This document shows, in pieces, positions 1-7,909 of a stretch of 32,188 bases of DNA. This DNA is from Acidimicrobiaceae bacterium (GTDB lineage: Bacteria > Actinomycetota > Acidimicrobiia > Acidimicrobiales > RAAP-2). The first letter of the stretch is position 1, and every line of letters starts with the position of its first letter. Where the stretch lies: contig DAHVAJ010000098.1 in NCBI GenBank assembly GCA_027314705.1, forward strand, positions 1 to 32,188. The letters are read 5' to 3'. The position numbers and the translations under genes were made by a program. The notes beneath the pieces were generated by a model. The model was not told where the DNA came from and made no database searches. It saw only the letters and a list, made by a program, of their open reading frames with translations.

Positions 1-485
1 TCCCCGGCACCTCGGCCGGCGGCGCTCGCGGCGCGGCGGAGCACGGCCACCCGTTCCACCAGGGAACCGTTGAGGCGACGCAGGGCCTCCCCCACGGACC
101 GTCGCTCCGACTCGTCCCACGAGCTGAACATCTCCTGCAGGATGCGCCGGCGGTGCCGCTCGACCTCGCGCATCTCCCTCCGTCCGTCCGGCGTCACGGC
201 CAAGATCGACGATCGTCCGTCGGCCGGGTTGGGGCGGCGCTCCACGAAACCGCCGGCCACCAGGGCCGTCACCTGGCGGGTGACGGTCGACCCGTCGAGC
301 TGGAGGGTCTTGGCCAGGCTGGTGATGGGGACCGGACCGGTCCGCTCGAGCGTCCGGAGGACGAGATAACCCGACCGGTCGATCCGCACGTAGAGCGAGC
401 CCTTCCGGCCGAGCGTCTCGAGGTGGCGCACCAGCGTGAGGAGCTCCGTCTCGATGACGCCGATCGACTCGTCTGCCGCCCCCAT
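1..485 (-). CDS. MarR-family transcriptional regulator (3' end outside window)
   Basis: The reading frame from the ATG at 485 runs leftward without a stop to the window edge, giving about 161 residues. It begins MGAADESIGVIETELLTLV and contains a winged helix-turn-helix: a recognition-helix stretch LDGSTVTRQVTALVAGGFVERR and then the MarR wing signature DGRSSILAVTPDGR. MarR proteins are dimeric repressors that usually control a neighbouring exporter or enzyme and release DNA on binding a small ligand. A good ribosome site (GGAGG) lies 7 nt before the ATG. The gene diverges from the drug exporter at 682, with a palindrome between them, so autoregulation together with exporter control is the natural inference. 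A MarR length of about 150-170 residues means little is missing. Confidence 0.88.
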   Translation of the reverse strand, partial: MGAADESIGVIETELLTLVRHLETLGRKGSLYVRIDRSGYLVLRTLERTGPVPITSLAKTLQLDGSTVTRQVTALVAGGFVERRPNPADGRSSILAVTPDGRREMREVERHRRRILQEMFSSWDESERRSVGEALRRLNGSLVERVAVLRRAASAAGRGAG

Positions 486-529
486 CAACGACCTCCTCCC
501 CGCCCCCCACCCGGTACACTTGGCCGAAC

Positions 530-548
530 TACTTGTATGATACACGTA
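530..548. promoter_or_regulatory. Operator palindrome over two face-to-face -10 boxes
   Basis: TACTTGTATGATACACGTA is a 19-bp palindrome: 9-bp arms around a central G, with one mismatch. It contains TATGAT (536-541) as a -10 box for the exporter and, on the other strand, TATCAT as a -10 box for the MarR gene. Size and symmetry match MarR operators, so one bound dimer would block both promoters. The sequence is AT-rich against a GC-rich background. The exporter would have a leader of about 130 nt (549-681), in which I see nothing else. Confidence 0.72.
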
Positions 549-681
549 GCTTTCCCGGTGGGGAGGGCCCGTCGGACGCCCGTGCCAGCGGTCGGCAGCG
601 GGGCCCGCCGCCCCGCCGGCGGTGTCGCGCCGCCGGTCCGAGGGCCCGGGGCGACGACGACTGACGAGAGAGGTGCGCTGC

Positions 682-2460
682 ATGACGGTGACGGACCCGG
701 TGGTGCCGGGCGGTCGGAACGACCGCTACAAGTGGATCGCCCTGTCGAACACCACGCTCGGCATCCTCATGGTGACGATCAACTCCTCGATCCTCCTCAT
801 CTCGCTGCCGGCCATCTTCCGTGGCATCGACCTCCAACCGCTGGCGCCGGGGAACACCTCGTACTTCCTCTGGATCCTGATGGGGTTCATCCTGGTGACG
901 GCGGTGCTGGTCGTGAGCTTCGGCCGGGTGGGCGACATGTACGGCCGGGTCCGCATGTACAACCTCGGCTTCGCCGTCTTCACCTTCTTCTCCATCCTGC
1001 TGTCCGTCACCTGGCTCACCGGCCCCGCCGGTGCCATCTGGATCATCCTCATGCGGGTGGGTCAGGGGATCGGAGGAGCGTTCCTGTTCGCCAACTCCAG
1101 CGCCATCGTCACCGACGCCTTCCCGGCCGACGAGCGGGGAAAGGCCATGGGCATCAACGGCGTGGCCCTCGTCACCGGGTCGTTCCTGGGACTGATCCTG
1201 GGCGGGGTCCTGGCCCCGATCGAGTGGCGGCTGGTGTTCCTGGTGTCGGTCCCGTTCGGCCTGTTGGGCACGGTGTGGGCCTACCTGAAGCTCGAGGACA
1301 ACGGGGTGCGGATCAAGAGCACGATCGACTGGGTGGGCAACGCCACCTTCGCCGTGGGCCTGGTGTCCCTCCTGGTCGGGATCGTCTACGGCATCCAGCC
1401 CTACGGTGGCCACACCATGGGGTGGACGAGCCCCTTCGTCCTGGCCACCGTCGTCGGCGGCGCCCTCCTGCTCGGGGTCTTCGTGCTCATCGAGCTCCGG
1501 GTCGAGAACCCGATGTTCCAGCTCCACCTGTTCAGGATCCGGGCCTACTCCGCCGGAGTCCTCGCCGGATTCCTGTCGGCCCTGGGCCGGGGCGGCATCC
1601 AGTTCATGCTGATCATCTGGCTGCAGGGGATCTGGCTCCCCCAGCACGGCTACGACTACTCCAGTACGCCCCTGTGGGCCGGCATCTACATGGTCCCGCT
1701 GACCATCGGGTTCCTGGTGTCGGGTCCGCTGGCCGGGGTCCTCGCCGACCGCCACGGCGCCCGGGGCATCGCCACCACCGGCCTGGTGGGCGCCGGCATC
1801 TGCTACCTGCTGCTCGAGACGCTCCCCATGGACTTCTCGTACCTGCCCTTCGCCGCGATCCTGCTGTTGTTCTCGGTCTTCTCGGGGATGTTCTTCTCGC
1901 CCAACCAGATGGCCGTCATGAACAGCCTGCCGCCCGAACAGCGCGGTGCGGGAGCGGGCATGAACGCCACGTTCGTGAACTCGGCCCAGGTCCTCTCCAT
2001 CGGGGTGTTCTTCTCCATCGTGACCCTCGGGCTCGCCGCCACGCTCCCGGGTGACCTCTACCACGGGTTGGTGGCCCAGGGCATGCCGGTGGCCCAGGCC
2101 GTCAGGCTCTCGCACCTGCCCCCCATCGGCAGCCTCTTCGCCGCCTTTCTCGGCTTCAACCCCATCCAGACCGAAGTGCCCCACCAGGTGCTGGTCAACC
2201 TGGGCTCGGCCCACGCCGCCTATCTGACCGGGCGGACCTTCTTCCCCCGGCTCATCTCCCCCTCGTTCCAGAACGGGCTGCGGCTCGCCTTCGACTTCGC
2301 CGCCGCCACCACCTTCCTCGCCGCCGTCATCTCCTGGCTCCGCGGTCCCCAGTACGTGCACGCCGAGCAGGCCCTCGACGACGAGCTGGGCACCGGCCTG
2401 CTCGAGGTGGGCGAACTGGCATCGACCGAGGTCAGCGCCGGGGTGATGATCGACAAGTGA
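682..2460 (+). CDS. MFS drug:proton antiporter, DHA2 (EmrB/QacA) type
   Basis: This is a 592-residue integral membrane protein with about 14 hydrophobic segments, the topology of the DHA2 family, which exports drugs or metabolites using the proton gradient. The loop after TM2 reads [16 protein letters not shown], the MFS motif A; a second copy-like loop ADRHGARG follows in the C-terminal half. The long segment [34 protein letters not shown] fits motif C of antiporters. I take the ATG at 682 because a GAGAGAGG ribosome site precedes it; an upstream in-frame ATG at 622 would add 20 Arg-rich residues. The divergent MarR gene and shared operator suggest induction by a toxic ligand. The substrate cannot be told from sequence. 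Confidence 0.9.
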   Translation: MTVTDPVVPGGRNDRYKWIALSNTTLGILMVTINSSILLISLPAIFRGIDLQPLAPGNTSYFLWILMGFILVTAVLVVSFGRVGDMYGRVRMYNLGFAVFTFFSILLSVTWLTGPAGAIWIILMRVGQGIGGAFLFANSSAIVTDAFPADERGKAMGINGVALVTGSFLGLILGGVLAPIEWRLVFLVSVPFGLLGTVWAYLKLEDNGVRIKSTIDWVGNATFAVGLVSLLVGIVYGIQPYGGHTMGWTSPFVLATVVGGALLLGVFVLIELRVENPMFQLHLFRIRAYSAGVLAGFLSALGRGGIQFMLIIWLQGIWLPQHGYDYSSTPLWAGIYMVPLTIGFLVSGPLAGVLADRHGARGIATTGLVGAGICYLLLETLPMDFSYLPFAAILLLFSVFSGMFFSPNQMAVMNSLPPEQRGAGAGMNATFVNSAQVLSIGVFFSIVTLGLAATLPGDLYHGLVAQGMPVAQAVRLSHLPPIGSLFAAFLGFNPIQTEVPHQVLVNLGSAHAAYLTGRTFFPRLISPSFQNGLRLAFDFAAATTFLAAVISWLRGPQYVHAEQALDDELGTGLLEVGELASTEVSAGVMIDK

Positions 2461-2490
2461 GCGCCCGACCGCGACCGTGACGACCCGGGC

Positions 2491-2517
2491 ACCGGGCTCC
2501 CCCGGAGGGGACCCGGG
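2491..2517 (+). terminator. GC-rich hairpin after the exporter gene
   Basis: CCGGG-C-TCCCC and GGGGA-CCCGG pair around a CGGA loop: 10 bp with one bulged C. It lies about 30 nt after the exporter stop. There is no T-run, as is common in very GC-rich actinobacteria, so it may be a pausing or 3'-end hairpin instead of a classical terminator. The remainder of 2461-2622 holds nothing else that I recognise. Confidence 0.5.
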
Positions 2518-2622
2518 CCGGGTGGGCGGGCTCCGGCGGTCCCGTGGGCGCCGGAGCCGACGGGCGCCACGGTGCGGTCCGGGTCCCCGGGCGCCGTCCC
2601 CGCACCCGGGGGCCGGCGGCGG

Positions 2623-2628
2623 TAGGGT
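2623..2628 (+). promoter_or_regulatory. -10 hexamer TAGGGT upstream of the CoA-transferase
   Basis: TAGGGT matches the TANNNT consensus seen before many other genes here. It sits 8 nt before a GTG at 2637, so transcription would start at or next to that GTG and continue into the CoA-transferase gene. Confidence 0.45.
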
Positions 2629-2636
2629 CGCCCGGC

Positions 2637-2792
2637 GTGAGCGGCGGACCCCCTGACCACGGCCGCGGCCCGGCAACGGACCGGGGGCGGGCCGACGGGC
2701 GTCTGGCCGGTGGAGCCGGTCCGAGCGGCCGGACCCGGGCCGCCGTGACGTCCGGCACCGTGACGATCGGAGGGCCCCCGTGGAGCTCGTGA
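2637..2792 (+). CDS. Possible leaderless 51-residue upstream ORF
   Basis: A GTG placed 8 nt after a TAGGGT hexamer opens a frame of 51 codons that ends at TGA 2790-2792, overlapping the first 13 nt of the CoA-transferase gene in another frame. The product (VSGGPPDHGRGPATDRGRAD...) is Gly/Arg/Pro-rich and resembles no family I know. It may be a leader peptide that couples translation into the next gene, or simply an untranslated leader that happens to stay open in GC-rich DNA. The geometry of the promoter is the main reason to list it. Confidence 0.28.
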   Translation: MSGGPPDHGRGPATDRGRADGRLAGGAGPSGRTRAAVTSGTVTIGGPPWSS

Positions 2793-4027
2793 ACGAGCGT
2801 GTCGTCGCCGACCGCCTGGCCGCGTTGGCGGGGTCCGAGCCGCGACTGGTCGTCTCGGGCAACTTCGCCACGCCGTGGGAGCTGGTCCGCATCGCCGAGG
2901 CCACGCTCCCCCGCTGCCGCCTGTTCGCCCTCAACCCGCAGGCGGGGTGGCCCCGCCGACCCGGGATCGTCACCGAGACCCCCTTCGTCGGCCCCGGGGT
3001 GCGCGGCGACCCGGGCCTCGACTACCTGCCCATGCGCCTGTCCCTGGTGCCCCGCCTCTTCGCCTCGGGCCGGCCCCCGGACGCGGTGCTCGTCCACGCG
3101 TCGGTCCCGCGCCACGGCACGGTCTCCCTCGGCATCGAGGTCAACATCCTGCCTGCCGCCCTGGAGTACGTGGCCCGTCGCGGCGGCCTCGTGGTGGCCC
3201 AGATCAACCGGGACATGCCCCACACGCGGGGCGACGCCGTCATCGACGTCGACCGCATCGACCTGGCCCTCGAGGTCGACGGTCCGCTGCCGTCCCCGAC
3301 GCCCCGGTCCGCCGACGAGACGGCCGACGCCATCGGCGAACGTGTGGCCCGCTACGCCGTGGACGGGGGGACCGTGCAGCTGGGCATCGGCCTCCTGCCC
3401 GACGCCGCCGCCGCCGGCCTCCGCCGCCGCCGCCGCCTCGGCGTATGGACGGAGCTGCTCGGGGACGGCATCCTCGGGCTCGACCGGGCCGGAGCCCTCG
3501 ATCCCGACCGGAACCTCAGTGCCACCTTCCTGTTCGGTTCGCCCGAGCTCTACGCCTGGGCCGACGACCAGCCCCGCCTGGAGATGCTGCGCACCGAAGT
3601 GGTCAACGACCCGACCCGCATCGCCGCCCACCCGGGCATGCTGTCCGTCAACGGTGCCCTCCAGGTCGACCTGTTCGACCAGGTGAACGCCGGCTACGTG
3701 CGGTCGGCCATCTATTCGGGCTTCGGCGGCCAGCCCGACTTCGTCACCGGCGCCCTGCACTCCCACGGCGGCCACGCCGTCGTGGCCCTCCGGTCCTGGC
3801 ACGACAAGACGGACACCTCGACGGTGATCCCGCTGCTCGGCGATCCGGTCACCTCCTTCCAGCACTCGGTCATCGTCACCGAGCACGGCTGTGCCGAGCT
3901 CTTCGGCCAGGGCCAGCGCGGCCAGACCCGCCTGCTGATCGAGCAGGCCGCCGACCCCCGCTCCCGCCCCGGCCTGCGGGAGGCGGCCGGCCGCCTCGGG
4001 CTGGTGGGACCGGACGGGGGCGGCTGA
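2780..4027 (+). CDS. Acetyl-CoA hydrolase/CoA-transferase family protein
   Basis: This 415-residue protein belongs to the acetyl-CoA hydrolase/transferase family, which includes 4-hydroxybutyrate and succinate:acetate CoA-transferases. These enzymes pass CoA between carboxylic acids through a glutamyl-CoA intermediate. Seen in the sequence: the central GTVQLGIGLLPDAAA segment, WTELLGDGILGL (with a candidate catalytic Glu), the C-terminal block SVNGALQVDLFDQVNA, then SGFGGQPDFVTGA and VTEHGCAELFG, all in family order. Length is typical. The GTG start at 2780 has a CGGAGGG ribosome site 5 nt upstream. The neighbours do not define a pathway, so the carboxylate partner is unknown; a role in short-chain acid or hydroxybutyrate metabolism is only a guess. 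Confidence 0.82.
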   Translation: MELVNERVVADRLAALAGSEPRLVVSGNFATPWELVRIAEATLPRCRLFALNPQAGWPRRPGIVTETPFVGPGVRGDPGLDYLPMRLSLVPRLFASGRPPDAVLVHASVPRHGTVSLGIEVNILPAALEYVARRGGLVVAQINRDMPHTRGDAVIDVDRIDLALEVDGPLPSPTPRSADETADAIGERVARYAVDGGTVQLGIGLLPDAAAAGLRRRRRLGVWTELLGDGILGLDRAGALDPDRNLSATFLFGSPELYAWADDQPRLEMLRTEVVNDPTRIAAHPGMLSVNGALQVDLFDQVNAGYVRSAIYSGFGGQPDFVTGALHSHGGHAVVALRSWHDKTDTSTVIPLLGDPVTSFQHSVIVTEHGCAELFGQGQRGQTRLLIEQAADPRSRPGLREAAGRLGLVGPDGGG

Positions 4028-4153
4028 CCCGGCGTCCACGGGCTGCGGGCCGGATCGGCGCCGACGGCGACTTCGGGCTCCTGAGCTGGGACGTCGCCTC
4101 CGGTCCCGTACCCCCGGGTAAAGCTCGCCCGGACCAGGACCGATACAACAGGG

Positions 4154-5644
4154 GTGACGTTCGATCTGGCCCACCCCACGCAGCAGCAGCTGCGCGACGG
4201 TGTGATCTGCGGGCTCATCGCCGAGTCCATCATGATCCCCATCCTGTTGACCCTGGCCTTCGTCGAGCACCAGAGCGTTCGGTGGGGCTACCTCGTCGCG
4301 GCCACGGCCTGCATCTTCGTCTCCGTCGTCACCCTGGCCCTGTTCGTGGCCCTGAACAAGGGCCGGGCCACCCTCCGGGCCCAGGCCACCGTGTGGTTCG
4401 TGGTCGTGTGCCTGGCCATGGCCGGCCTGGCCGGCATCCAGCTCGCCGCCGCCCGGCACCCGGGCCTCTACACGCCGGCCATGCTGGTCGGGGTGATCTT
4501 CGTGTGCATCGTCGGCGACCGCCGCATGCAGGTCGCCGTCGGGGCCTGGGCCCTGGCCCTCATCGCCCTGGTCGACTGGGTCGACGGGCTGCGGGGCGGC
4601 GACTTCGCCGTCTCGCTCGTGATCTACGGGTCGACCATCGCCGTCATCACCCTCATCTGCGCCCGCACGGTCGGATCGCTCACCGGTCAGGTCAACCTCT
4701 CCCAGGCCCTCGATGCCCTCAACGAGACCTTCGCCGACCTCGGCTTCGACGGGCCCGGCACCGGTCCGGACTCGTTCGCCGAGATCTTCCGGCAGGGACT
4801 GCCCCAGGTCGCCGGGGTACTGCCCGCCGAGCGGGTGGCCGTCTTCGCCCGCAACAGCAGCCTGGAGCGGTTCGTCCTGGTCGCCGTGTGGCCCGAGGGG
4901 GCGTCCGACCCGGCCGACCTGGCCGGTCTCCCGGAGCTGACCCGGGTCCTCGTCACCCACGAGGCCGACGTGTCGGCCGAGCACGTCGTCGTCCCCGTCG
5001 GCTACTCCTCGGCGGGCGAGCTGGTCATGGTCGTCGACCGGCACGGCTCCGAGGCACGCACCGACGCCCGGACGGTCGAGGCCGCCGACCTCGTCGCCGC
5101 AGCCTTCCTGCGGGCCACCAGCCGGGCCAATTTCGTCCACGGCCTCCACACCGAGAGCCGGACCGACCCCCTCACCGGCCTGGCCAACCGGCGGAGCCTC
5201 TTCGAGCGGATCGAGATCGAGATGGCCCACGCCCTTCGCGCCGACACACCGCTCAGCGTGGCCATGATCGACCTCGACCACTTCAAGGACTACAACGACC
5301 AGTACGGACACGTGGCCGGGGACACGGTGCTCCGCTCCATCGCCGCCGTCATGGTCTCCAACATCCGCGGCCAGGACATGGTGGCCCGGTACGGCGGCGA
5401 GGAGTTCTGCCTGGTCATGCCCGACACCGACCTGCTGGGCGGCCACCACCTGCTCGACAAGCTGCGCGGCGGGGGCCGTGACGCCACCTCGGACTTCGGC
5501 GTCACCCTCTCGGCCGGGCTCACCAGCTGGGACGGGAGAGAGGACCCCCAGTCCTTCATCGAGCGGGCCGACCAGGCCCTCTACCGGGCCAAGGAGACGG
5601 GGCGCAACCGGGTGGTCTCCATCGAGGCCTTCACCGAGTTCTGA
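4154..5644 (+). CDS. Membrane-anchored GGDEF diguanylate cyclase
   Basis: This 496-residue protein has three parts: an N-terminal membrane region (about residues 17-185, six or seven hydrophobic segments), a GAF-like middle segment (about 190-320), and a C-terminal GGDEF domain. The active-site motif is YGGEEF (GGEEF at 414-418), an accepted functional variant, and an RGQD sequence at 405-408, five residues before it, is the inhibitory I-site (RxxD). The ends DPLTGLANRRSLFER and ADQALYRAKETGRNRV are canonical. It should make cyclic di-GMP from two GTP in response to a membrane or cytosolic signal, with product feedback. The GTG start follows a weak TACAAC hexamer by 4 nt and no clear ribosome site, so it may be leaderless. 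No phosphodiesterase gene is nearby. Confidence 0.9.
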   Translation: MTFDLAHPTQQQLRDGVICGLIAESIMIPILLTLAFVEHQSVRWGYLVAATACIFVSVVTLALFVALNKGRATLRAQATVWFVVVCLAMAGLAGIQLAAARHPGLYTPAMLVGVIFVCIVGDRRMQVAVGAWALALIALVDWVDGLRGGDFAVSLVIYGSTIAVITLICARTVGSLTGQVNLSQALDALNETFADLGFDGPGTGPDSFAEIFRQGLPQVAGVLPAERVAVFARNSSLERFVLVAVWPEGASDPADLAGLPELTRVLVTHEADVSAEHVVVPVGYSSAGELVMVVDRHGSEARTDARTVEAADLVAAAFLRATSRANFVHGLHTESRTDPLTGLANRRSLFERIEIEMAHALRADTPLSVAMIDLDHFKDYNDQYGHVAGDTVLRSIAAVMVSNIRGQDMVARYGGEEFCLVMPDTDLLGGHHLLDKLRGGGRDATSDFGVTLSAGLTSWDGREDPQSFIERADQALYRAKETGRNRVVSIEAFTEF

Positions 5645-5667
5645 CCCGCCGGCCGCTCGCCGGCGGG
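5645..5667. terminator. Bidirectional terminator hairpin between convergent genes
   Basis: CCCGCCGGC and GCCGGCGGG form a perfect 9-bp stem around CGCTC, starting directly after the stop of the cyclase gene and ending 3 nt before the stop codon of the minus-strand small gene. Its position between convergent genes suits a two-way terminator; it lacks a T-run. Confidence 0.65.
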
Positions 5668-5669
5668 CG

Positions 5670-5849
5670 CTAGGTCGGGCTGCGCTCCTGCCGGCACAGG
5701 ACCAGGTAGACGTTGTCGTCCACGGCGAAGGTGTGGAGCAGTCGGTACCCCTCGGCCGCCTGGCGGTCGAGCTCGCCCTCGAGCTCGGTCCGGCGCTCGC
5801 CGACCACCAGTCGGCCGCCGTGGACCCGCAGGACCCGGTGGGTCGTCAT
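5670..5849 (-). CDS. Small DUF4177-like protein (59 aa)
   Basis: The product begins MTTHRVLRVHGGRLVVGE and continues with an amphipathic helix (TELEGELDRQAAEGYRLLHTF) and a closing strand DNVYLVLCRQ. This strand-helix-strand layout, with the sequence AEGY before a strand, resembles small DUF4177-type proteins, whose function is unknown. Its ATG overlaps the stop codon of the deacetylase gene in an ATGA, so the two are probably translated in a coupled way. I chose this ATG because the frame upstream of it belongs to the deacetylase region and is Arg/Pro-rich noise. Confidence 0.66.
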   Translation of the reverse strand: MTTHRVLRVHGGRLVVGERRTELEGELDRQAAEGYRLLHTFAVDDNVYLVLCRQERSPT

Positions 5850-6706
5850 CGGTCCGCCGCCGGCCCGACCGGGCTCCGACGGATCGGCGAGCCCCCGGGC
5901 CCACTGACGAGGAGGTCGCGTTCCCGGCGACCGTCGCCGAGCCCGTCGGGCGCGGGGCGGATCCGGACGTACCACTCGCGCCCCCACAGCTCGGCGAAGA
6001 GCTCGTCGGGTACGGCCAGGAAGAAGCTGTCGGGCCCGATCTGGCTGGCGTGGGCCGCCATTCCAGCACGCTTGGCCGCCAGGAAGGGGGTGACGTCCAC
6101 CTCCGTGGTGATCCGCTCGCTCGGTTCCCCCAGCGTGTCGAACTGGTCGGGGTCGGCGTCGCCGGGACCGCCGTCGACGCCCAGCTCGTCCGCCCGGTCG
6201 CGCAACGCCCGCATCACCCCTCGGTCCATGGTGGCCAGGTAGACCACCTCCGTGCCGGCCAACTCGGCCGCCCGCATCCCCACGGCGTGGACCTGCACGT
6301 GGTCGGGGTGGCCGTAGCCGCCGTGCTCGTCGTAGGTGACCAGGACGTGGGCGCCCTCCTCGTCGAGGAGCCCGGCCAGACGGCGGGCCGCCTCGTCGAG
6401 GTCGGCCGCCGCGAAGCAGCCCGGTCGGGCGTTGGTGGGCTCGTCGGCCATGCCGGAATCCGTGTAGCCGAGGAAGACCTGGCGGGCCACGCCCAGGACG
6501 GTGCAGGCCTGGGCCAGCTCCGCCGCCCGTCGCCCGGCCAGGGTCTCGCCCGGGGCCAGCAGCCCGTCGGGCACCTCGCCCAGTCCGCCGTCGGTGGCCG
6601 TGACCAGCACCACCCGGTGGCCGCGTGCGGCCAGCGAGGCCATCGTGCCGCCGGTGGCGATGGCCTCGTCGTCGGGGTGGGCGTGGAGGAAGACGACCGT
6701 GGCCAT
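5846..6706 (-). CDS. PIG-L/LmbE zinc deacetylase, MshB-like
   Basis: This 286-residue protein is an N-acetylglucosaminyl deacetylase of the PIG-L/LmbE family. The zinc site is visible: AHPDDE near the start (His10, Asp13, with Asp12 as likely general base) and GGYGHPDHVQVH (His133, His136). The closest functional match is MshB, which deacetylates GlcNAc-inositol in mycothiol synthesis; the VTYDEHGGYGHPDH block is typical. A second family member at 15747 looks like Mca, so the pair would cover synthesis and recycling of mycothiol. Other LmbE-type amidases are possible. The ATG lies 7 nt after a TAGGGT hexamer with no ribosome site, which fixes the start as leaderless. Confidence 0.8.
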   Translation of the reverse strand: MATVVFLHAHPDDEAIATGGTMASLAARGHRVVLVTATDGGLGEVPDGLLAPGETLAGRRAAELAQACTVLGVARQVFLGYTDSGMADEPTNARPGCFAAADLDEAARRLAGLLDEEGAHVLVTYDEHGGYGHPDHVQVHAVGMRAAELAGTEVVYLATMDRGVMRALRDRADELGVDGGPGDADPDQFDTLGEPSERITTEVDVTPFLAAKRAGMAAHASQIGPDSFFLAVPDELFAELWGREWYVRIRPAPDGLGDGRRERDLLVSGPGGSPIRRSPVGPAADR

Positions 6707-6713
6707 CGGCAGC

Positions 6714-6719
6714 ACCCTA
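6714..6719 (-). promoter_or_regulatory. -10 hexamer TAGGGT for the MshB-like gene (leaderless)
   Basis: Minus-strand TAGGGT followed by exactly 7 nt and then the ATG at 6706, so the transcript would begin at the start codon. Confidence 0.6.
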
Positions 6720-6861
6720 GTGCCCGGGGTCGGACCCTCAGCGACGATGCGCCGGCCGGGGCCGGTCGGCAACGGCTGATCCCGCGCCGGCCGCCGTGGC
6801 GGGCGGGGCCGGACACCACTCCGCGCAAGATCCGCGCGGGAGGTTGACATTCCGTTCCACA

Positions 6862-7191
6862 TCAGCCCAGCGGCAGCTGGGGAGCGGCGGCCAGCGACGG
6901 CGGCTCCGTGCCCGGGCGCCGGCGCGACCCGGTCACGGGCAGGATCCGGTCGGGCGCGAACGACCGCACGGCGCGGTCCCCGGGCCGCCCACCGACGACC
7001 TCGACCGACGCTTCGCCGTTGGACCGGTTGACGACGTGGGCCCGGAACTCCCAGGTCGCCCCGCGGCCGGCGAACCCGCGGACGACGACCGGATCCCCGG
7101 CCCGCAGACCGTGCCAGGAGGCCTGGCGGTCGAGGTGCGACGCCGCCGCCCGGGCCGCCCGCCGGGCCCCGGCCGGCAGGGCCCGGGTCAG
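6862..7191 (-). CDS. Small hypothetical protein following the DedA gene
   Basis: The frame overlapping the end of the DedA gene yields about 109 residues: a basic Ala/Arg helix, then a beta-rich part reading GLRAGDPVVVRGFAGRGATW and EFRAHVVNRSNGEASVEVVGG, then SFAPDRILPV and a disordered Pro-rich tail. The beta-rich part reads like a small SH3- or PRC-like barrel and has the codon bias of a real gene. No ATG or GTG is available; a CTG at 7191 overlaps the DedA stop (CTGA) and follows GAGGAG, so I propose it as the start with low certainty. I do not recognise the family well enough to name a function. Confidence 0.55.
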   Translation of the reverse strand: MTRALPAGARRAARAAASHLDRQASWHGLRAGDPVVVRGFAGRGATWEFRAHVVNRSNGEASVEVVGGRPGDRAVRSFAPDRILPVTGSRRRPGTEPPSLAAAPQLPLG

Positions 7192-7796
7192 CTCCGCTCC
7201 TCGCGCAGCTGCCGCAGTCGGTGCCAGAAGGCCAGGGCGACCACCACCACGGCCAGGGCGCCGGCCACGTAGCCGGCGTAGCTGAACGCCTTGAGGACAT
7301 GGTTGTAGCTGGACCCGAGCGAGTACCCGAGACTGACCAGGGCCGTGCACCAGATGGAGCAGCCGATGACGGTGAAGACGAGGAACTTCCCGAAGGCCAT
7401 CTCCCCGAGGCCGGCGGCCAGCGAGACGAACGACCGCAACAACGGGATGAAGCGCCCGAAGAAGACGAGGGGCTCGCCGTGGCGGCCGAACCACGCCTCG
7501 GCCCGGTCGAGGTCCTTGTGGGTGAGGAGCACGTACTTGCCGAACCGGTCGACGAGGGCCCGGCCGCCGAACCGGCCGATGAGGTAGCCGGCCGTCGAGC
7601 CGAGCACCTCTCCGCAGATGCCGAGGACGATGACGACGGCGAGGTTGAGGTGGTGGGGTTCGTTCGGGATCTGTCCGCTGGCCAACACCCCGCCGTAGAT
7701 GAGGGCCAGCTCGGAGCCGACGGGAGGGCCCATCGACGACACGAAGGTCAGGGCGAAGACGGCGACGTAGCCCCAGGTCTCGAGGAAGTGCTCCAT
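7188..7796 (-). CDS. DedA/SNARE-associated family membrane protein
   Basis: This 202-residue protein has the DedA layout: a short N-terminal segment, a re-entrant loop SMGPPVGSELALIYGG, the conserved GEVLGSTAGYLIGRFGG, then FGRHGEPLVFFGRFIPLLRSFVSLAAGLGEMAFGKFL, which is the family hallmark with its essential arginines, and final membrane segments. DedA proteins are transporters or scramblases for polyprenyl phosphate carriers or phospholipids and affect envelope homeostasis. The ATG at 7796 has AGGTGG 4 nt upstream; longer frames add only Arg-rich noise. It overlaps the downstream small gene and probably forms an operon with it. Confidence 0.88.
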   Translation of the reverse strand: MEHFLETWGYVAVFALTFVSSMGPPVGSELALIYGGVLASGQIPNEPHHLNLAVVIVLGICGEVLGSTAGYLIGRFGGRALVDRFGKYVLLTHKDLDRAEAWFGRHGEPLVFFGRFIPLLRSFVSLAAGLGEMAFGKFLVFTVIGCSIWCTALVSLGYSLGSSYNHVLKAFSYAGYVAGALAVVVVALAFWHRLRQLREERS

Positions 7797-7895
7797 GGGC
7801 CACCTGTCTAGTCGCTCGCCCGCCCGAGATCGCGCCAGCACGGTTCGCGGCCGTCCGGGCCGCACCGTCCCGCCGGCGGTGGTCGCCCGGTCGGC

Positions 7896-7901
7896 TACCG
7901 T
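7896..7901 (+). promoter_or_regulatory. -10 hexamer TACCGT for the alpha/beta hydrolase (leaderless)
   Basis: TACCGT is followed by 8 nt and the ATG at 7910; no ribosome site is present. The region 7797-7909 is the divergent promoter space shared with the DedA gene. Confidence 0.55.
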
Positions 7902-7909
7902 CGGCCCCC

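Noticed and set aside
622..681. Upstream ATG at 622 for the exporter
   Set aside because: It adds an Arg-rich stretch with no membrane character and has no ribosome site, whereas the ATG at 682 has GAGAGAGG.
529..5449. Very long open frames on the minus strand (814 and 1005 codons) across the exporter, CoA-transferase and cyclase genes
   Set aside because: They are antisense to genes with clear family motifs and consist of low-complexity Arg/Gly/His/Asp-rich sequence, as expected in very GC-rich DNA.
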